NCBI GenBank assembly: GCA_030536685.1 | Contig: JAUNPP010000002.1 | Coordinates: 1 to 64,000, forward strand | DNA from: Lachnospiraceae bacterium | Lineage (GTDB): Bacteria; Bacillota; Clostridia; Lachnospirales; Lachnospiraceae | Length of the DNA: 64,000 bases | Direction of reading: 5' to 3' | Part shown: piece by piece, positions 1 to 8,799 of the stretch | Layout of the letters: the number at the start of each line of letters is the position of its first letter | How positions within the stretch are numbered: the first letter of the stretch is position 1 | Notes under the pieces: generated by a model | The model's input: only the letters and a program-made list of their open reading frames with translations | The model's database searches: none | What the model was told of the DNA's origin: nothing | Position numbers and translations under genes: made by a program

Positions 1-62
1 ACTATGTAAGTCTTTTTTTTGTGTCTGTACCACGTTTTCGGCTTATTTTTCTCTCTTTCACA

Positions 63-755
63 CTACTTCTTTCTAAAAAAATCGGTTCCAAATATACGAT
101 GTAGTGGTTTTGTCAAAACACTTCTTATAACAGTCCCTCTGCTTTGCCAACTCTTTGCAAACCAATGAATAGAATATGTATCCTCTGTTAAATACAGTTT
201 CCCGGTTGGATCATCATATGGGTTAAAATAAGAAATGGGATATATCATTGCACCTCCAACCATTTGTTTCTGTCCGTTTTGTATCAGTCCCATCTTCACA
301 AGTGCCTTAGTATTAAGTTGTGGACATCCAATAGTTCCAGACCTTCCATCCAATAACAAATCATATTCTTTAAGCAATGCATTTACAACAAAATGATTTT
401 TTATTGCTCCAAACCCCACTCCAGTGTTTATATATTCATTTGTTTCAAATCCAAAAAACGCATCATGTATTAACAAATTATCGAAGAGCTTAATCACTTC
501 CACATCAACATCAAAATAAATTCCACCTTCTTGATAAACGATTTGAAGCCTTGCATAATCACTTAGAAACGCATATTTTTTATTCTCATAGCAATACTTC
601 GTATATGCATTCTGATTTACATTATAATTTTCTTCATTCCATTCAATTATCTCATATTCTGGACACATCTTTTTCCAACTACTGATACATTTTTTTGCTT
701 TTGAGGTAAGTGGATTTCCACCAAACCAGCAATAATGTATTTTTTTTGGTATCAT
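63..755 (-). CDS. GT32-family polysaccharide glycosyltransferase
   Basis: This 230-residue protein looks like a complete glycosyltransferase of the DXD sugar-binding (GT32, Gly_transf_sug) family, which transfers a sugar from a nucleotide-sugar donor during capsule or exopolysaccharide repeat-unit synthesis at the cytoplasmic face of the membrane. It opens with IPKKIHYCWFGG, the typical first strand of the family. Further on it has FLSDYARLQIVYQEGG and then YFDVDVEV, which holds the metal-binding DVD. A GGGAGAG ribosome site lies 5 bases before the ATG. It is the most distal of four same-strand sugar genes in the window. The donor and acceptor sugars cannot be told from sequence. Confidence 0.85.
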   Translation of the reverse strand: MIPKKIHYCWFGGNPLTSKAKKCISSWKKMCPEYEIIEWNEENYNVNQNAYTKYCYENKKYAFLSDYARLQIVYQEGGIYFDVDVEVIKLFDNLLIHDAFFGFETNEYINTGVGFGAIKNHFVVNALLKEYDLLLDGRSGTIGCPQLNTKALVKMGLIQNGQKQMVGGAMIYPISYFNPYDDPTGKLYLTEDTYSIHWFAKSWQSRGTVIRSVLTKPLHRIFGTDFFRKK

Positions 756-832
756 ATATACTCTCCCTACATTCTTGTGGCATCACAAAGAAACACTATC
801 TTCCTATCGCATATCTAAGTTTACCTTCAATA

Positions 833-1717
833 CTACATTTTTGCCACTTTGTTGTTTACATATTTCGTTAAAGCATACCCTAGTGGTACACACAATAGTG
901 TCAATAATTTTTTTGGTGATTTTTTAATGTAATGTTTATCTTTTGCAATTTGACTACTAGAGCAATAATGAATACAATCTATAATCAATCTCTTCTTGCT
1001 TACTGGATATTGCATGCAGATTTTACGCCAAAAAGCAAAACCTTTGGGATATAACAAATATTGTTTCCACATTGTCCCACTTGAACCATCTGCTTGATAC
1101 TCGACATTGCATAGCACTTCATTCAATACAGCCAATTTATAATCTTGATCTATTAGCCTATATTTATAGGCTAATGCCACATATCGTTCACCTTCAAAAA
1201 CTGGGTAAGGTGGATATTGTTTAATAACATCAGTTCGATAAACCAATTTTTTATCTCCTGATCCGCCCGAAGCATAATATCCCATTAAAGTAGTTTCTTT
1301 TAATTTCTCATCAAATCCATTACCAATAATATTTCCTTCGAAGTCTGCATCAAGTCCGATTAATCCGGCATAACCCTGTTCTTTGACTTCTTTCCAGATG
1401 TCCAGAATTTTTTTAACAGCCTCATCTGCCATACAGTCATCTGAATCAATACAAACATTCAATTCCGTATCTATCTTTTCATATGCCACATTATGGGCTG
1501 TATGCATACCGCCATTTTTCTTATACACATAGCGGATTTCAAATCCGTTTTTTTGCTTCTGCCATTTTTTCACCAGTTCAGCAGTGTTATCCTGCGAACC
1601 ATCGTCAACAATCAGCCAGACAAAATCCTTACAAGACTGTCTTTTCAGGCTTTCATAAGTTCTGGATAATGTATGTGCCCGGTTATATGCCGGAGTAAAA
1701 ACTGTAAGTGTTGCCAT
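833..1717 (-). CDS. GT2-family glycosyltransferase
   Basis: This is a 294-residue inverting glycosyltransferase with a GT-A fold. The N-terminus reads LTVFTPAYNRAHTL, followed by the nucleotide-binding VDDGSQDNT near residue 40 and the metal-binding CIDSDDCM near residue 90. It has no obvious membrane segment. It should add one sugar to the growing lipid-linked repeat unit of the exopolysaccharide. A GGAG ribosome site lies inside the last codons of the upstream GT4 gene, 3 bases away, so translation of the two is probably coupled. The sugar it transfers is unknown. Confidence 0.88.
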   Translation of the reverse strand: MATLTVFTPAYNRAHTLSRTYESLKRQSCKDFVWLIVDDGSQDNTAELVKKWQKQKNGFEIRYVYKKNGGMHTAHNVAYEKIDTELNVCIDSDDCMADEAVKKILDIWKEVKEQGYAGLIGLDADFEGNIIGNGFDEKLKETTLMGYYASGGSGDKKLVYRTDVIKQYPPYPVFEGERYVALAYKYRLIDQDYKLAVLNEVLCNVEYQADGSSGTMWKQYLLYPKGFAFWRKICMQYPVSKKRLIIDCIHYCSSSQIAKDKHYIKKSPKKLLTLLCVPLGYALTKYVNNKVAKM

Positions 1718-1720
1718 TTA

Positions 1721-2830
1721 TTATTCTCCACTATGTGTTGTATAATAACATTCTAGCCACTTTGCGGCTTCTGTTATATCATAACCACTATCTTTTATTT
1801 CATTATAGTATGCCTCTCGTCCCCGGGATTGCCATTGTTTTTCTGTTTCTGACAGAATATGTTCTGCCCAGTTTTCCGGTGTATCTTCCAATTTCTGAAT
1901 TGTAACCAATCCATTTGTAATCACACATTCCTGCGGTACATGATCAGAAACAATACAAGGAAGTCCCGCTGCTTGTGCTTCTACCATAGTAACTGGAAGT
2001 CCTTCATACAATGATGGAAATACAAAAACATCCATAGCCTGCATCAATTCGTTGACGTCTGTTCGAATTCCTGTAAAGATAACATTATCTTGAATCCCCA
2101 TTGTCACAACCTTTTCTTGAATCTCCGTTCTTCCATCGCCATCCCCGACTAAAAGGAGCTTTGCATTAGGAACTTTTTTTACTATTTTCGAAAATACGTC
2201 TATGAGGAATCTATGATTTTTCGGAGGATTAAACCGCCCTACATGTCCGATTACAAGTTCATTTTCTAAATCAAATTCTTTTCTTACCCTGCCTCCAGTC
2301 ACAGGATTATAGCGATACTGCCTTGTATCAATTGCATTTCTAATAATCTGATATTCATGCCCACCAAACATCCAGTCTCCTGCACTCTTCCCACAAGTAA
2401 AAAGTTCCGTAGCATATAACGGTATTTTCTTTTTATAGTACATTTTAATCGGATATTTGATATTTTTATCTGCACTGCTACTATGACAATGTGCGATTCT
2501 AACCGGAATCCCACACTCCTTTGCCACTTTCAAAGCCACTGAACTCAAACAATCCTGATGTACATGAACTATCTTATACTCCGGATGTTCTCTGAAAAAT
2601 TTCCTCAATTCTTTTTTATAAGAATTACTCCACGGAACCAGCCTAGAAACCCGAAAAATTTTCCCCCCCATTTTTAATATTTCCACATCATAATCCGCCT
2701 CAAAATCTCTATGAACTAAAAAATCGAATTGAACTTTGTTTTTATCAATGTGTCGATAATAATTCATTAGCATTGTTTCTAAACCACCACGTCCCATATA
2801 AGTGACTATATGTAAAACTCTTATCGCCAT
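1721..2830 (-). CDS. GT4-family (GT-B) glycosyltransferase
   Basis: This is a retaining glycosyltransferase of the GT4 family, about 369 residues from the chosen start MAIRVLHIV. That ATG has a strong AAAGGAG site 6 bases upstream, whereas the ATG six codons earlier does not. The N-terminal Rossmann domain has the GRGGLETML loop. The C-terminal domain carries GHVGRFNPPKNH, then VFVFPSLYEGLPVTMVEAQAAGLP, which holds the donor-binding E-x7-E motif. It presumably builds part of the exopolysaccharide repeat unit. The start lies 10 bases from the stop of the upstream polymerase gene, which supports one operon. Confidence 0.88.
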   Translation of the reverse strand: MAIRVLHIVTYMGRGGLETMLMNYYRHIDKNKVQFDFLVHRDFEADYDVEILKMGGKIFRVSRLVPWSNSYKKELRKFFREHPEYKIVHVHQDCLSSVALKVAKECGIPVRIAHCHSSSADKNIKYPIKMYYKKKIPLYATELFTCGKSAGDWMFGGHEYQIIRNAIDTRQYRYNPVTGGRVRKEFDLENELVIGHVGRFNPPKNHRFLIDVFSKIVKKVPNAKLLLVGDGDGRTEIQEKVVTMGIQDNVIFTGIRTDVNELMQAMDVFVFPSLYEGLPVTMVEAQAAGLPCIVSDHVPQECVITNGLVTIQKLEDTPENWAEHILSETEKQWQSRGREAYYNEIKDSGYDITEAAKWLECYYTTHSGE

Positions 2831-2840
2831 TTTTTCTCCT

Positions 2841-3944
2841 TTACACAATTGCCCATGTAATATGCATCTGATAATAGAAAAATGCTAAATATCCTATTAC
2901 CATCGCAATCTTGACCAATCTTGCAGATTCCTTTGTAAAAATATTATCTATCAACCATGGCATACATAAATTTCCATAAAGGGAGATAAATATCGGAAGA
3001 CGCCCAACGTAAATTCCTGAAGAAAATGCTGCTGCTAAATACCAGAATGCCGTTAAAACTGAGGCATTTACACACAAATTGATAACAGGATTATCTGCTG
3101 ATTTTACATATTCTCTTCCTATTACAGCCATAATTGCTGGAACAGAATATACTAAAACTCGCATTATATTGGTTCCATCATCATTTAACCAAATTTCATT
3201 TGTCATCAGATCACTATACTGTGTATCTGCTAGCAAATTATTCATAATTGGCGTCAGTCTATCAAGCAAGAAAAGTGCTGTGACAATTACCACAATAAAC
3301 ATCATTGTCTTTTTATTAAACGCTTTTCCACGGATAATAAATACCACTGGTAACATAATCAATGCTGAACCATGGATTGTTGATGCCAGTAAAATCAAAA
3401 AGACAAGAGCTATATATTTCTTCTCTAATAGCAAACTAAAACCAGCGAAAATAATTGTTACTGCTATAAACTGACGCATACCATTCTGCATCCAAGATAA
3501 ATAGTCTGTTGAAGCAATAAATATAAACATACTTATCCAAAAATTAGTGGAATATTTTCGAAATACAGTTACAATACAGAACATCTGGAAAGCAGCTATA
3601 GCAAAGAAAAACCGCACTCTTGAATCTCCAAATATAGACTTAAAAACAATCATCAATACAGAGAATCCCTTATCTTTCGTATGTTCTGATAAATACATCG
3701 GAATATCACTAATTACAGATGGCACTTCTTTAAAAATCTTTGCATATGCTATGGAATCACCAAAATCTGTCCTTGTTGCAGCCCAAATTACATAGGGCAA
3801 TGCTACAATAATCACTGCCGGCCAACTCCATCTATATTCTTGTTTTCCGTAAATCATTTCTTTTTGTTTTGGCATACTAATTGCCATTGTTCCACCCACG
3901 GCAAATATCCATATCAGTAGCCACCAGTAATTTGTTAGCACCAT
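2841..3944 (-). CDS. EpsG-type exopolysaccharide polymerase (complete copy)
   Basis: This 367-residue polytopic membrane protein has about ten hydrophobic segments and matches the EpsG family of Wzy-like polymerases, which join repeat units outside the membrane. Family-like features are the early ATRTDFGDSIAYAKIF loop, the SWMQNGMRQFIAVTI segment and the late GRLPIFISLYG segment. A GAGAGGG site precedes the ATG. A clear paralogue, truncated after the matching FSLY, lies about 23 kb away at 26639-27664, so this copy is the intact one. It is followed on the same strand by the three glycosyltransferases. Confidence 0.82.
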   Translation of the reverse strand: MVLTNYWWLLIWIFAVGGTMAISMPKQKEMIYGKQEYRWSWPAVIIVALPYVIWAATRTDFGDSIAYAKIFKEVPSVISDIPMYLSEHTKDKGFSVLMIVFKSIFGDSRVRFFFAIAAFQMFCIVTVFRKYSTNFWISMFIFIASTDYLSWMQNGMRQFIAVTIIFAGFSLLLEKKYIALVFLILLASTIHGSALIMLPVVFIIRGKAFNKKTMMFIVVIVTALFLLDRLTPIMNNLLADTQYSDLMTNEIWLNDDGTNIMRVLVYSVPAIMAVIGREYVKSADNPVINLCVNASVLTAFWYLAAAFSSGIYVGRLPIFISLYGNLCMPWLIDNIFTKESARLVKIAMVIGYLAFFYYQMHITWAIV

Positions 3945-4624
3945 ATCGAACCCTCTCTATCCCTTATAATCAAATGATTTTATCTTTTACTCCTTGTAAA
4001 CCGTCTCTGTTATTCTCTACAACATGTTATTTTTCAGAACATTTTAATTTATTTATATCTGCGAATTGATACTATCTTCCCATTACGCCTTTTAGCATAA
4101 ACAACCACTCAAAGAAATAGGCTAAAACCTCTGCAGAAGTCGCATAGAATACTGCCAACACAGGAAGATCAGATAGCTTTTACCTGTATCGTGAATCATA
4201 TACTCTCAACTATAAAACTTGGTCATGAACCTTTCTCAATTCACTATAATACCACAGAAATCGCCCATTTTAAAGTAAGCAGCAGCATTTTCTCTACTGT
4301 AATCCAGCATTTATTTTGTACACAATCCTTCCATCTTAAAATATATCTAGTTTACCATGAAAAATCTGTTGTATATCCAGCAACATCTCCATATGCTGCC
4401 TTTCAGTTTTCCAGTTATTGTAAATTCTTTTGCGAAATTCGCACAGAGCGCCATTTAAAATTTTAACACAATCTACCAAATTTTGTACTGCCATTTATGA
4501 CAGTAAGCCTGCTATTTATACAAAGAGAGGGTCGGTGTCTTCGCTGCTTTTCTTGCAGCAACATTTAATTGCAAATTTTTTTCACTTTTTTATCTCATGG
4601 TATGAGTGTTTCCACCATGGACGC
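3945..4624. other. 680-bp AT-rich gene-free stretch
   Basis: I see no convincing gene here; the short open frames lack ribosome sites and known motifs. One imperfect palindrome lies at about 4486-4505 (TACTG...CAGTA around CCATTTATGA). The stretch separates the polysaccharide genes from the mobile element and should contain the element's left end, but I found no direct repeat that would define an attachment site. Confidence 0.5.
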
Positions 4625-4653
4625 TTAAAATGATATCCCATGGTATGTATAAT
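4625..4653 (+). promoter_or_regulatory. Promoter of the Xre regulator with a repeated CATGGTATG
   Basis: A TATAAT -10 at 4648-4653 lies 17 bases after a weak -35 (TTAAAA). The 9-mer CATGGTATG abuts the -10 at 4639-4647 and also occurs at 4596-4604, so it could be the autorepression operator of the downstream regulator. Confidence 0.5.
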
Positions 4654-4674
4654 AACAATATAGGAGGACTACAG

Positions 4675-4992
4675 ATGGAGGACATACTAAAGACAATGGG
4701 TCAGCGAATCGTCTGCCTCCGCAAAGAGCAGAACTGGACGCAGGAATATCTCTCTCAGATAAGCGGAGTCAGCAGCCAGACAATCTCAAATGCAGAGCGT
4801 GGCGTGAAAGCACTGCGCCCGGAAAACATAGTTAAACTCAGTCAGGCTTTTCAGGTATCTACGGACTACATTCTGACTGGACACAGGAACTCGGCAGACT
4901 ATTTATTTATGGAAGTTAAGCTGTCAACACTCACTCAAAAGCAAAGCGATCGTATGATGCGTGCTATTAAATTTCTTCTGGAAGAAGACTAA
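4675..4992 (+). CDS. Xre-family helix-turn-helix regulator
   Basis: This 105-residue protein has a Cro/C1-type HTH over about residues 8-65: RIVCLRKEQNWTQEYLSQISG, then VSSQTISNAERGVKALRPENI. A short acidic tail follows. The ATG was chosen because it lies 7 bases after AGGAGG; upstream in-frame ATGs would overlap the promoter. Small Xre proteins at the edge of mobile elements usually repress transfer or excision genes, and that role is inferred here. It converges on the relaxase gene, with a shared terminator between them. Confidence 0.85.
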   Translation: MEDILKTMGQRIVCLRKEQNWTQEYLSQISGVSSQTISNAERGVKALRPENIVKLSQAFQVSTDYILTGHRNSADYLFMEVKLSTLTQKQSDRMMRAIKFLLEED

Positions 4993-5035
4993 CAGCCTGT
5001 TACAGAGTATCCGATCTCTGCATCAGGCTGTTTTA
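4991..5035 (+). terminator. Rho-independent terminator between regulator and relaxase
   Basis: A 9-bp stem (AACAGCCTG with CAGGCTGTT) encloses a second stem (CAGAG/CTCTG) and is followed by TTTT on the plus strand. It starts in the last codons of the regulator gene. Confidence 0.75.
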
Positions 5036-5038
5036 TCA

Positions 5039-6625
5039 TTAGTCAATACCTGTGGGATGTTTTTCTTCCTTTTGTGATTGTGTTTCATGCGTTATGAAAC
5101 TGTTCCTGTTTTGGATGAGTTTTTGAAGCTCCGCCCTCTGGCTGCGCAGACTGCAGTATTCCTGATATTGTTTATCTTTCAGCGCAGACAATCTGGTTTT
5201 TTCCTCTTTCAGGGATGTCACCGACGGCAGCTTTTGTTCACCGAACAGTTCTCGCAGTTCTTTGGACGCTGCTTCATGCAGACTGATTTCTGAACGGTGT
5301 TCTTCATAGAAATCTGTTTGCTTTTTACCATTCAGCCAGATACGGTAAACCTGTTTGGTACTGTAATACTGACCAATAAGCCGGAGCGTCCGGTTCACTG
5401 ATCGGAGCTGCTCTTCCGTTGCCTTTAGTTCTGACTTGCTGCGCCTGTATGCGGCTGTAAGAAGTGCGGTTCCTTCATCCAGTTTATCGCTCTCCAGCAA
5501 GCCCCTTTCCACAAGAAAGTTAAAGGTTTTTGCCTGTTCCTGAAGATTGTGGATTTTAGCCCAGCGTTCATATCCTTTACTGGATTGTACCTTTTGATTA
5601 TGCGCGATATCAACCATCCGACCAATGGATTGGCTGCCTTCCAAAACACTGACAGACGGGAACGACGGCATCTGATTTTCGTTTGCTTCAGACATTTCCA
5701 ACTTTTGCTCATCGTGAGCAAAAGTGATACTGCCTGTTCCAAAAATAGTTGCTGCGACAGCCTCTTTTATAAAAGCGTCTCCCAGCTTTTTTCCGGAAAT
5801 TGCTTTCTTTCTTCCGGGTGGCAGATAACTGTAGCGCCCGCGGCTTTCCTTTACCTGTATGCCATAAACGTCCAGAAGTTTTTGTTTGAATTCTTCCAGA
5901 TTGACGCTCTGTTTCATAGTAGATGCAATCGCCTGACGGATTTTTTCTTTTTCCGTTTGAAACCTTGTACCTTCTGCATCGGCTTTGCGCTGTCCTCGCT
6001 GGGCAGCATGATACTCTGCATCGGTCACACGTTTCAGAGAACCGGTCATATCTACCTGATGAAGACCATGTTCCCGGCAAAGATTCATGACCTCATTTTG
6101 CAGATAAGCCAGCAATGCTTTTGTACAGTTATGCTTATATCCTGCTTTTGTATCACAGGAACGCATTTCGTAAGGAAGTGGTCCTGTATCCAGCATCCTG
6201 AGACTGTTCAGCACGATATGCACATGAATATTCCCGGAGCCGTTGTGCCCATCTTCGTGGGTACAGACAAGCATCTGATGCCCAGGGAAATGAGCCTTTG
6301 CGAACTCCATACCGAGCATCTGCGCTTTCTGTACTGTCAGCCCCAGTTCCTGATCTCTGGGGTCGAAGCTTAGGATATAATGATGCGTTTTAATATCATT
6401 TTTGTTTTTGTTTTTCCCATACGTCCGATTGAGTTTATGACACTCTCTTGCAAACGTATGTGGATTGCAGTTGATGCCCTCCAACAGATAGTTTTCCCGC
6501 TGGATCAGGTATCCTTCCTCATCCAGTATCGGTTTCCCGGTTTCTTCATCATGTTGGAAGACAAGGTATCGTTCTGCGACGGTGTAATCAGCATTTTTAC
6601 TGGCGATATGTTTGAGGATTGCCAT
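5039..6625 (-). CDS. Relaxase (MobA/VirD2-type mobilization nuclease)
   Basis: This 528-residue relaxase would nick oriT and lead the transferred strand into the recipient. The N-terminal domain has THHYILSFDPRD near residue 85 and the three-histidine metal site GNIHVHIVLNS near residue 135, preceded by THEDGHNGSG. The C-terminal half is helical and charged, as is usual for DNA-contacting or coupling tails. The start overlaps the mobC stop as TAATG, so the two are translationally coupled. A perfect-armed palindrome sits inside the coding sequence at 5699-5725, and the same palindrome recurs just after the recombinase array. Confidence 0.9.
   Translation of the reverse strand: MAILKHIASKNADYTVAERYLVFQHDEETGKPILDEEGYLIQRENYLLEGINCNPHTFARECHKLNRTYGKNKNKNDIKTHHYILSFDPRDQELGLTVQKAQMLGMEFAKAHFPGHQMLVCTHEDGHNGSGNIHVHIVLNSLRMLDTGPLPYEMRSCDTKAGYKHNCTKALLAYLQNEVMNLCREHGLHQVDMTGSLKRVTDAEYHAAQRGQRKADAEGTRFQTEKEKIRQAIASTMKQSVNLEEFKQKLLDVYGIQVKESRGRYSYLPPGRKKAISGKKLGDAFIKEAVAATIFGTGSITFAHDEQKLEMSEANENQMPSFPSVSVLEGSQSIGRMVDIAHNQKVQSSKGYERWAKIHNLQEQAKTFNFLVERGLLESDKLDEGTALLTAAYRRSKSELKATEEQLRSVNRTLRLIGQYYSTKQVYRIWLNGKKQTDFYEEHRSEISLHEAASKELRELFGEQKLPSVTSLKEEKTRLSALKDKQYQEYCSLRSQRAELQKLIQNRNSFITHETQSQKEEKHPTGID
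5699..5725. repeat. Palindrome inside the relaxase gene, copy 1
   Basis: The arms ACTTTTGCTCA and TGAGCAAAAGT pair perfectly around the spacer TCG. The same arms occur at 22213-22241 around CAA. In the relaxase frame the palindrome encodes ITFAHDEQKL, so it is tolerated within coding sequence. Confidence 0.85.
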
Positions 6626-6990
6626 TACATATCACCAGCCAGATTTTCTAATTTTTGTTTTAAACCGGAAAGATCTGCAAGGCAATGATTGATGTCTTTC
6701 ATCAACCTGGCTGTCAGCGGATTCCCGGCATTTAAGTGATGTGCGATCTGGTTAAGGTTGCTCCCGATTTTCCCATACTGAGCTGCGATCTCATCCAGCA
6801 CTTCACTATTATAAATGGGCTGCACAGTGACTTTTACCTGTGCCGTCAAAATTGCCTGTCGGATAAAATCCGACTGCGATACTCCAAGCTTTTCAAGCTG
6901 GGAGAGGAACTGCTCCCACTCTGCATCATTCATTCTGGCATGTGCGATGTGGGTACGGCGTTCCGGTTGATAGGTGGCTTTTCGTTTCAT
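6625..6990 (-). CDS. MobC-type mobilization accessory protein
   Basis: This 121-residue protein resembles the MobC/relaxosome accessory family, which binds oriT and helps the relaxase nick. Residues about 15-50 look like a ribbon-helix-helix region (HARMNDAEWEQFLSQLEKLG, then VSQSDFIRQAIL). The C-terminal part has the family signature KIGSNLNQIAHHLNAGN. The start follows AAAGGAG by 8 bases and reads directly away from the hairpin-rich leader proposed as oriT. The relaxase gene follows at once. Confidence 0.88.
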   Translation of the reverse strand: MKRKATYQPERRTHIAHARMNDAEWEQFLSQLEKLGVSQSDFIRQAILTAQVKVTVQPIYNSEVLDEIAAQYGKIGSNLNQIAHHLNAGNPLTARLMKDINHCLADLSGLKQKLENLAGDM

Positions 6991-7046
6991 TGAAAAGGCT
7001 CCTTTCTGTCATTGATTTTTCCTGCAGTGCATGAAAAGGAAATGAC

Positions 7047-7184
7047 ATTTTCACCCGCTCATGGCGGTGAAAATCACACGAGGGTCTGGGGAAACGTAAT
7101 CCCCAGCAAGATTGGCGCAGGAGCAGAAAATGTGTGTGCTACACATTCGTGTGCTACGCATTTGTGCTACAAGCCGAATCTTGC
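7047..7184. other. Candidate origin of transfer (oriT)
   Basis: Upstream of mobC lie a 9-bp hairpin (ATTTTCACC/GGTGAAAAT, 7047-7074), a 7-bp hairpin (CTGGGGA/TCCCCAG, 7086-7106), three direct copies of TGTGCTAC (7135, 7150, 7163), and a longer-range GCAAGATT/AATCTTGC pair (7106-7113 with 7177-7184). Hairpins plus iterated repeats beside mobC are the usual make-up of a relaxosome site. No nic site was assigned. Confidence 0.5.
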
Positions 7185-7188
7185 TCTT

Positions 7189-7321
7189 GGTTTCCTGTCT
7201 CGTCAAAACCCTTTCAAACCAAATCGTTCTCTGCTGATTTCTTCGGTACCCATGTGGAAAAGTGACAGCAGAACAGCCTGATCTGTACGGTTTGAAAGAG
7301 TCTGGTGAGTAAAAGGAAACC
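7189..7321. repeat. Imperfect 32-bp inverted repeat upstream of the SARP-like gene
   Basis: The arms 7189-7220 and 7289-7321 match at both ends: GGTTTCCT with AGGAAACC, and CTTTCAAACC with GGTTTGAAAG. The middle is diverged. The enclosed segment is about 68 bp. It could be an operator pair or part of a recombination site. Confidence 0.6.
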
Positions 7322-7359
7322 GTAACTGTGTAGTTTTTATTGAGGAGGAAAGAAGAAGA

Positions 7360-8682
7360 ATGAAAATTACAGAAGAAGAGAAAAAACAGCACCCACAATA
7401 CAGAGAGTATGTGGAACGATATGAATCTGCTTTGACAGGTCTTGAAGCCGGACTCCGGGGCGCTGGGGATCCGGCTCTAATTGTCGAAAAATGTCTAAAC
7501 ATGGCTCGTTCGTTTTACGATGCTGACAGTGCCGCTTTGGTCGAAACCAATCTGGAACTGGGTTATGGCGTCTGCATCATGGACGATTCCATTGACGGAC
7601 TTCCTAACTTTAAAGGAAAGATCATTAACATCACACCGGAAGAAACACCTTTTTTATATGCACGTGTCATGAGAAATGAAGTCTTTGAGATTGATGACCT
7701 GGAAAAATTAAAAGAAGTCTCTCCGGCTGAGGCTTTCCTGTTAAACAAAATGGATACTCATATTCTGGCAGTTGCTCCGTATTACAAACGTTCTTCCGGC
7801 TACCTTTATATCCGAAATCCCAAACGATTCGTAGGCTTGTACGGGATGCTGCAGGCTCTTTCCTATATCTTTGCTGCAGAGAGAAATGAGTTTCAACTGA
7901 TGGACAGCCTGAATATCGCCGTCAGCTCCAAAGGCTGCCGGTCTAACAAAGATGTTTTCATAAAAGTATTTGGTGGATTATCCATCACTACCAAGTTTGG
8001 TACACTCTCAGAAAGTGAAATCACTTCATCCCTTGCCATTCGTTTAGTTGCTTATCTTCTGCTTAATGACACCAGAAAAGTGTCCCAGCGCGAACTGACA
8101 GAAGCCCTGTGGCCGGATGCAGAAGTTGATTCGCCTGCCAAGCAGGTGAGAAACGTTGTCCACCGCACCAGAAATATTTTAAATCCTATTTTCCCTGACA
8201 GTCTTGTTGTGAATGACAAGATGGGAAATTATTATATCAACCCCAATGTAAACATTGTAACCGATGCCAGTGTGTTTGAAAGCTACATACGGAATGGTCA
8301 GCGTCCTTCCGCAACACAGAAAGAGAAAATCCACTACCTTAAACAGGCTGTGGAAATATATCAGCATGAATTTCTCCCGAACATGACCGGTGATTCCTGG
8401 CTGGACAATCAACGGACTTTTTACCATCTGACCTACCTGCAGGCAGTGATCGCACTCCTTCCTCTTTTGTACAAAGAAGAAGCCTATTCCGATATGTATG
8501 CGCTGTCCAGTGCGGCGCTTTTATATGAGCCGGAAAATGGGGATATCCTGTTCTGGCATATCCGGGCAATGATTGAACTTGGGGGTCTTGAAATTGCGCA
8601 GCGCAATCTCACGCAGCATAGTCAAAGCCTCAATGAAGACCAGAAAGATATTTTATCCGGTATTTTAAACACGCTCCATTAA
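7360..8682 (+). CDS. SARP/BTAD-like transcriptional regulator
   Basis: This 440-residue protein has three parts. Residues about 1-190 look like a GAF-type sensor fold. Residues about 200-310 are an OmpR-type winged helix (KVFGGLSITTKFGTLSES, then LTEALWPDAEVDSPAKQVRNVVHRTR). Residues about 320-440 are a helical BTAD-like region (YLKQAVEIYQHEFLPNMTGDSW). That order resembles the SARP/AfsR activators known best in actinomycetes. The start follows GAGGAGGAAAGAAGA. It heads the plus-strand half of the element and is a candidate activator of the recombinase operon; neither target nor ligand is visible. Confidence 0.72.
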   Translation: MKITEEEKKQHPQYREYVERYESALTGLEAGLRGAGDPALIVEKCLNMARSFYDADSAALVETNLELGYGVCIMDDSIDGLPNFKGKIINITPEETPFLYARVMRNEVFEIDDLEKLKEVSPAEAFLLNKMDTHILAVAPYYKRSSGYLYIRNPKRFVGLYGMLQALSYIFAAERNEFQLMDSLNIAVSSKGCRSNKDVFIKVFGGLSITTKFGTLSESEITSSLAIRLVAYLLLNDTRKVSQRELTEALWPDAEVDSPAKQVRNVVHRTRNILNPIFPDSLVVNDKMGNYYINPNVNIVTDASVFESYIRNGQRPSATQKEKIHYLKQAVEIYQHEFLPNMTGDSWLDNQRTFYHLTYLQAVIALLPLLYKEEAYSDMYALSSAALLYEPENGDILFWHIRAMIELGGLEIAQRNLTQHSQSLNEDQKDILSGILNTLH

Positions 8683-8799
8683 ACACAGATTAAACATCAA
8701 AAAAGACATCTATGTAACAGTCCGTGAGTCTGTAACGTAACCTGCCTATGATATTTTGTTGCTTGCATCAAGAAAATAGATAAGGAAGTGTAACAAATC

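Noticed and set aside
4191-4633. Short plus-strand frames between the polymerase gene and the mobile element
   Set aside because: They have no ribosome sites or motifs, and the sequence is AT-rich and low in information.
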